A stretch of DNA of 7,938 nucleotides, taken from positions 1 through 7,938 of the forward strand of contig DAOWME010000142.1 in NCBI GenBank assembly GCA_030643245.1, written 5' to 3'. The translations under genes were made by a program, and so were the position numbers. Numbering within the stretch: position 1 is the first letter of the stretch; the number at the start of each line of letters is the position of its first letter. Of this stretch, positions 6,075 to 7,938 are shown one piece after another. Below the pieces are notes generated by a model that saw only the letters and a program-made list of their open reading frames with translations, was not told where the DNA came from and did not search any database. Source of the stretch: Deltaproteobacteria bacterium (GTDB taxonomy: Bacteria > Desulfobacterota > UBA8473).

Positions 6075-6256
6075 GCAAAATGTCCGGCATCCGACAATTA
6101 CGATCATGGGATTCCCTTCATAATCCGACATTTGGCGTCTCCAACTTTGATCGTCTTACATCTCCGATCATGCGTAAAGAAAAATCCCATCCGTTAAAAA
6201 ATCAATTGCATTTTTGGTCTTACTGACATATCTTTTTAACATTTCTTTCTTGGCTT
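6075..6256. other. Intergenic stretch with no recognised content
   Basis: Between the EF-G promoter and MITE copy 2 I see no ORF, RNA gene or strong repeat, only loosely related AATCCGACATT-like words. Together with the promoter, the MITE and a 58-bp leader it makes 5998-6639 gene-free. Confidence 0.5.
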
Positions 6257-6264
6257 CGTAAAAG

Positions 6265-6573
6265 GGCATCCTTCATAAAAGCTATAAAGTAGTTTACACT
6301 TTCTAATAAAAAAACGGTCTTGGCACAGATTCAACGGTGGTCAAATTTTAATCCGTGCAGCTGTTTGAGCATTTTAGTGAGCGTTAAGAAAGAACAGGGG
6401 GAAAGCCCCGTTTTTTTAATGTTTGTAGTTTTAAAGCCTATAGGTTAAATTTAATAGCTGGAGGCTGTTCTTTCTTTATGCTCACTTAGATGCAAGTTCT
6501 GCACGGGTTAAAATTTGACCACCGTTGAAGCAGCCATAATTTCAAAAGTGTAAACTGATGTATGAAGGATGCC
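6265..6573. mobile_element. MITE-like non-coding element, copy 2 (arms B-core-A)
   Basis: This 309-bp element has the same 13-bp termini as copy 1 (6265-6277 and 6561-6573). A different perfect 8-bp target duplication CGTAAAAG flanks it at 6257-6264 and 6574-6581, so it is an independent insertion. Here the 65-bp arm B is on the left (6265-6329) and the 44-bp arm A on the right (6530-6573), opposite to copy 1. Arm A is identical in both copies (44/44) and arm B differs at three of 65 positions. The core between them nevertheless keeps the same orientation as in copy 1. The element ends 66 bp upstream of the SprT-like gene and may affect its expression. Confidence 0.9.
6330..6529 (+). repeat. 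MITE core segment, copy 2
   Basis: A 200-bp core bounded by 31-bp inverted repeats at 6330-6360 and 6499-6529. It is the direct-orientation partner of 54-254. The single base that distinguishes left from right inner repeat is on the same side as in copy 1, so any exchange that flipped the core lay within the outer 22 bp where the repeats are identical. Confidence 0.85.
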
Positions 6574-6639
6574 CGTAAAAGAACCCAAACTTTGCCCGTC
6601 ATAATCATAACTGCCTTTGAGGACTAACCAGCTCTTATT

Positions 6640-7761
6640 ATGATAATGGAAAAGACAAATCTGCTGCGAAGATGGTCGGCGCAGCTTTACAAAGAACACG
6701 AAGATATCTGCTGGAGCCATAATATCAAGATATCAGTGCCTGTAATAGAGGTTGTGGACACAAAGACATTTTGGGGAATCTGGTACCCGGAGTTTGGATC
6801 AGGGAGAATAAAAATCTCTTCAAAACTTATCGAAGATCATTCCTGGGATGTTGTTATAAATGTTCTAAAACATGAAATGGCGCATCAAATAGTTACAGAG
6901 CTTTTTAATAGCGGTGATGGCCATGGTGAACACTTTAAGACTGCGTGCAGGATGCTTGGCCTTAGCAATGAGTTTTCCAGATCGCGGGGTGACTTGCCCA
7001 GAACAATTGAAGACGCAAAACAGGACGCGCTCAACTCTGAAGCTGGAAGGATAGCTGGAAAGGTCAAAAAACTGCTCTCCCTTGCTCAGTCTAAAAACGA
7101 ACATGAGTCATCACTTGCGATGCAGAAGGCAAAAGAATTTATCAACAAATACAACCTTGAAAGGACCGATATTAATAACACATCGAAATTTAGATATAAG
7201 ATAATAAACCATAGAAAAAAACGGATCGAGAATTATCAACGTAATACCTGTTCAATTCTTCAGAATTATTTTTTTGTCAGGGTTGTTTATTCGTATTTAT
7301 ACGATGCGCGCGCGGACGAAACATACCGAACCATAGAAATAATGGGAACCACAGAAAATGTCGTAATGGCTGAATATGTTTACTTCTTTTTATTAAACCA
7401 GTTGAGTTTCCTGTGGAATGATCACAGATCTAAGACAAGTAGCCCGAACAGAAAAAAAAGATCATATTGGCTGGGGGTATTGTCAGGATTTCGAGAAAAG
7501 CTGGAAATTATTGAAAAGAAGTCAGCTTACCGTTCAAATAATCCAAATAAAACCATAGGGGCCGTAATCTGCGCCAAAGACAAGATTTTGTCCGATTTTA
7601 AAAAGATGCGGTTTCCTAAGCTGAAAAAATCAAACTCAAGAGCACCATCTATATATGAAGGAACTTATAATGCCGGTATAGATGATGGCAGAAAACTGAA
7701 CCTTCATAGAGGGATTTCAAGTAAAGACGGTTTTAAAGGAGAGTTATTGGAAAATAAATAA
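6640..7761 (+). CDS. SprT-like zinc metallopeptidase domain fused to DUF2786
   Basis: A 373-residue, probably cytoplasmic protein. The N-terminal SprT-like domain (about 5-110) has the zinc motif HEMAH (H78, E79, H82) and the third ligand region GHGEHF (H95), then TACRMLGL. The SprT/Spartan fold is linked to DNA-protein crosslink proteolysis in eukaryotes; bacterial roles are poorly known. A DUF2786 segment follows at about 139-177 (GKVKKLLSLAQSKNEHESS, then AMQKAKEFINKYNLERTDI). The C-terminal part (about 205-295), with TIEIMGTTENVVMAEYVYFF and WLGVLSGFREKLE, resembles the region that usually accompanies DUF2786. DUF2786 proteins are common in phages and plasmids. The gene is visibly more AT-rich than 433-5997, with many AAA and AAT codons, suggesting transfer. 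ATG 6640 and 6646 both lack a good Shine-Dalgarno. The stop is 42 bp from the next gene. Confidence 0.82.
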   Translation: MIMEKTNLLRRWSAQLYKEHEDICWSHNIKISVPVIEVVDTKTFWGIWYPEFGSGRIKISSKLIEDHSWDVVINVLKHEMAHQIVTELFNSGDGHGEHFKTACRMLGLSNEFSRSRGDLPRTIEDAKQDALNSEAGRIAGKVKKLLSLAQSKNEHESSLAMQKAKEFINKYNLERTDINNTSKFRYKIINHRKKRIENYQRNTCSILQNYFFVRVVYSYLYDARADETYRTIEIMGTTENVVMAEYVYFFLLNQLSFLWNDHRSKTSSPNRKKRSYWLGVLSGFREKLEIIEKKSAYRSNNPNKTIGAVICAKDKILSDFKKMRFPKLKKSNSRAPSIYEGTYNAGIDDGRKLNLHRGISSKDGFKGELLENK

Positions 7762-7803
7762 TCAGAAATTTCAGAATCATTTTTTAGGCATCAGGAGAAA
7801 CAG

Positions 7804-7938
7804 ATGAATAAAGACGAATGGACTCCAGCCATGGCCCTTGAAACATCCGGAAGTTATTGGGCTGCATGTACTCTTCATTCAGCAATCAAGCTCGATCTGT
7901 TCACGATTCTGGGTGACCGGCTGTCTGATTTCGAAGAC
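7804..7938 (+). CDS. Probable O-methyltransferase, N-terminal fragment (runs off the window)
   Basis: Only the first 45 codons are present; the frame is open to the last base. AGGAG at 7793-7797 is six bases before the ATG, a strong start. The segment LETSGSYWAACTLHSAIKLD followed by LFTILGD looks like the helical dimerisation domain that begins family-2 SAM-dependent O-methyltransferases (the BchU, CrtF and hydroxyneurosporene-methyltransferase type): a WxxxxLxxAxxLxLFxxLG pattern. The SAM-binding domain would lie beyond the window, so the assignment rests on this pattern alone. It lies 42 bp after the SprT-like gene and may share its transcript. Confidence 0.55.
   Translation, partial: MNKDEWTPAMALETSGSYWAACTLHSAIKLDLFTILGDRLSDFED

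Noticed and set aside
10..6573. Composite transposon carrying the 5.9-kb gene block between the two MITE copies
   Set aside because: Each copy has its own, different 8-bp target duplication at both of its ends, so they inserted singly; a composite transposon would show one duplication outside the pair.
6508..6720. Minus-strand 70-codon ORF over the right end of MITE copy 2 and the start of the SprT-like gene
   Set aside because: It is made of MITE arm sequence plus the antisense of a well-supported gene; there is no ribosome site and no family resemblance.

Overview
The window looks like a chromosomal segment of a Gram-negative anaerobe, most likely a deltaproteobacterium in the broad sense (Desulfobacterota). 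This is inferred from gene style: an EF-G-like second translocase with a glycine-rich P-loop, a stand-alone B12-binding protein, a stand-alone HisI, a MOSC protein and a family-2-type O-methyltransferase. No rRNA, tRNA or CRISPR array was seen, so the taxonomic guess is soft.

Layout. A 310-bp MITE-like element (10-319) opens the window with its own 8-bp target duplication. Three plus-strand genes follow: a small cobalamin-binding-domain protein (433-834), a zinc-finger-less DnaJ-type co-chaperone (1064-1951) behind a good sigma70-like promoter, and a glyoxalase-II-like metallo-beta-lactamase-fold hydrolase (2039-2701). These converge on a minus-strand block, read right to left: an EF-G-like GTPase (5997-3925), a doubtful 72-residue ORF (3911-3693), a MOSC-domain protein (3623-3153) and hisI (3169-2795), which overlaps the MOSC gene. 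A REP-like inverted pair lies at the convergence point (2698-2783), and a third copy of the same unit lies at 3700-3742. Right of the EF-G promoter is a second copy of the MITE (6265-6573). Beyond it are a more AT-rich plus-strand gene encoding a SprT-like metalloprotease domain fused to DUF2786 (6640-7761) and the first 45 codons of a probable O-methyltransferase (7804 onward).

The most interesting structure is the MITE pair. Both copies have intact termini and different perfect 8-bp target duplications, so they inserted independently. The two end arms (44 and 65 bp) are in opposite orientation in the two copies, yet the roughly 200-bp core between them is in the same orientation. The core has therefore flipped relative to the arms in one lineage. 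The 31-bp inner inverted repeats that bound the core are the obvious place for the exchange.

Functionally the genes are a mix of housekeeping and accessory roles: protein folding, translation, a histidine biosynthesis step, a thiol-ester or sulfur-type hydrolase, and cofactor binding. They do not form one pathway. The only tight coupling visible is MOSC-hisI, with overlapping reading frames. I see no clear novel defence or other multi-gene system here.
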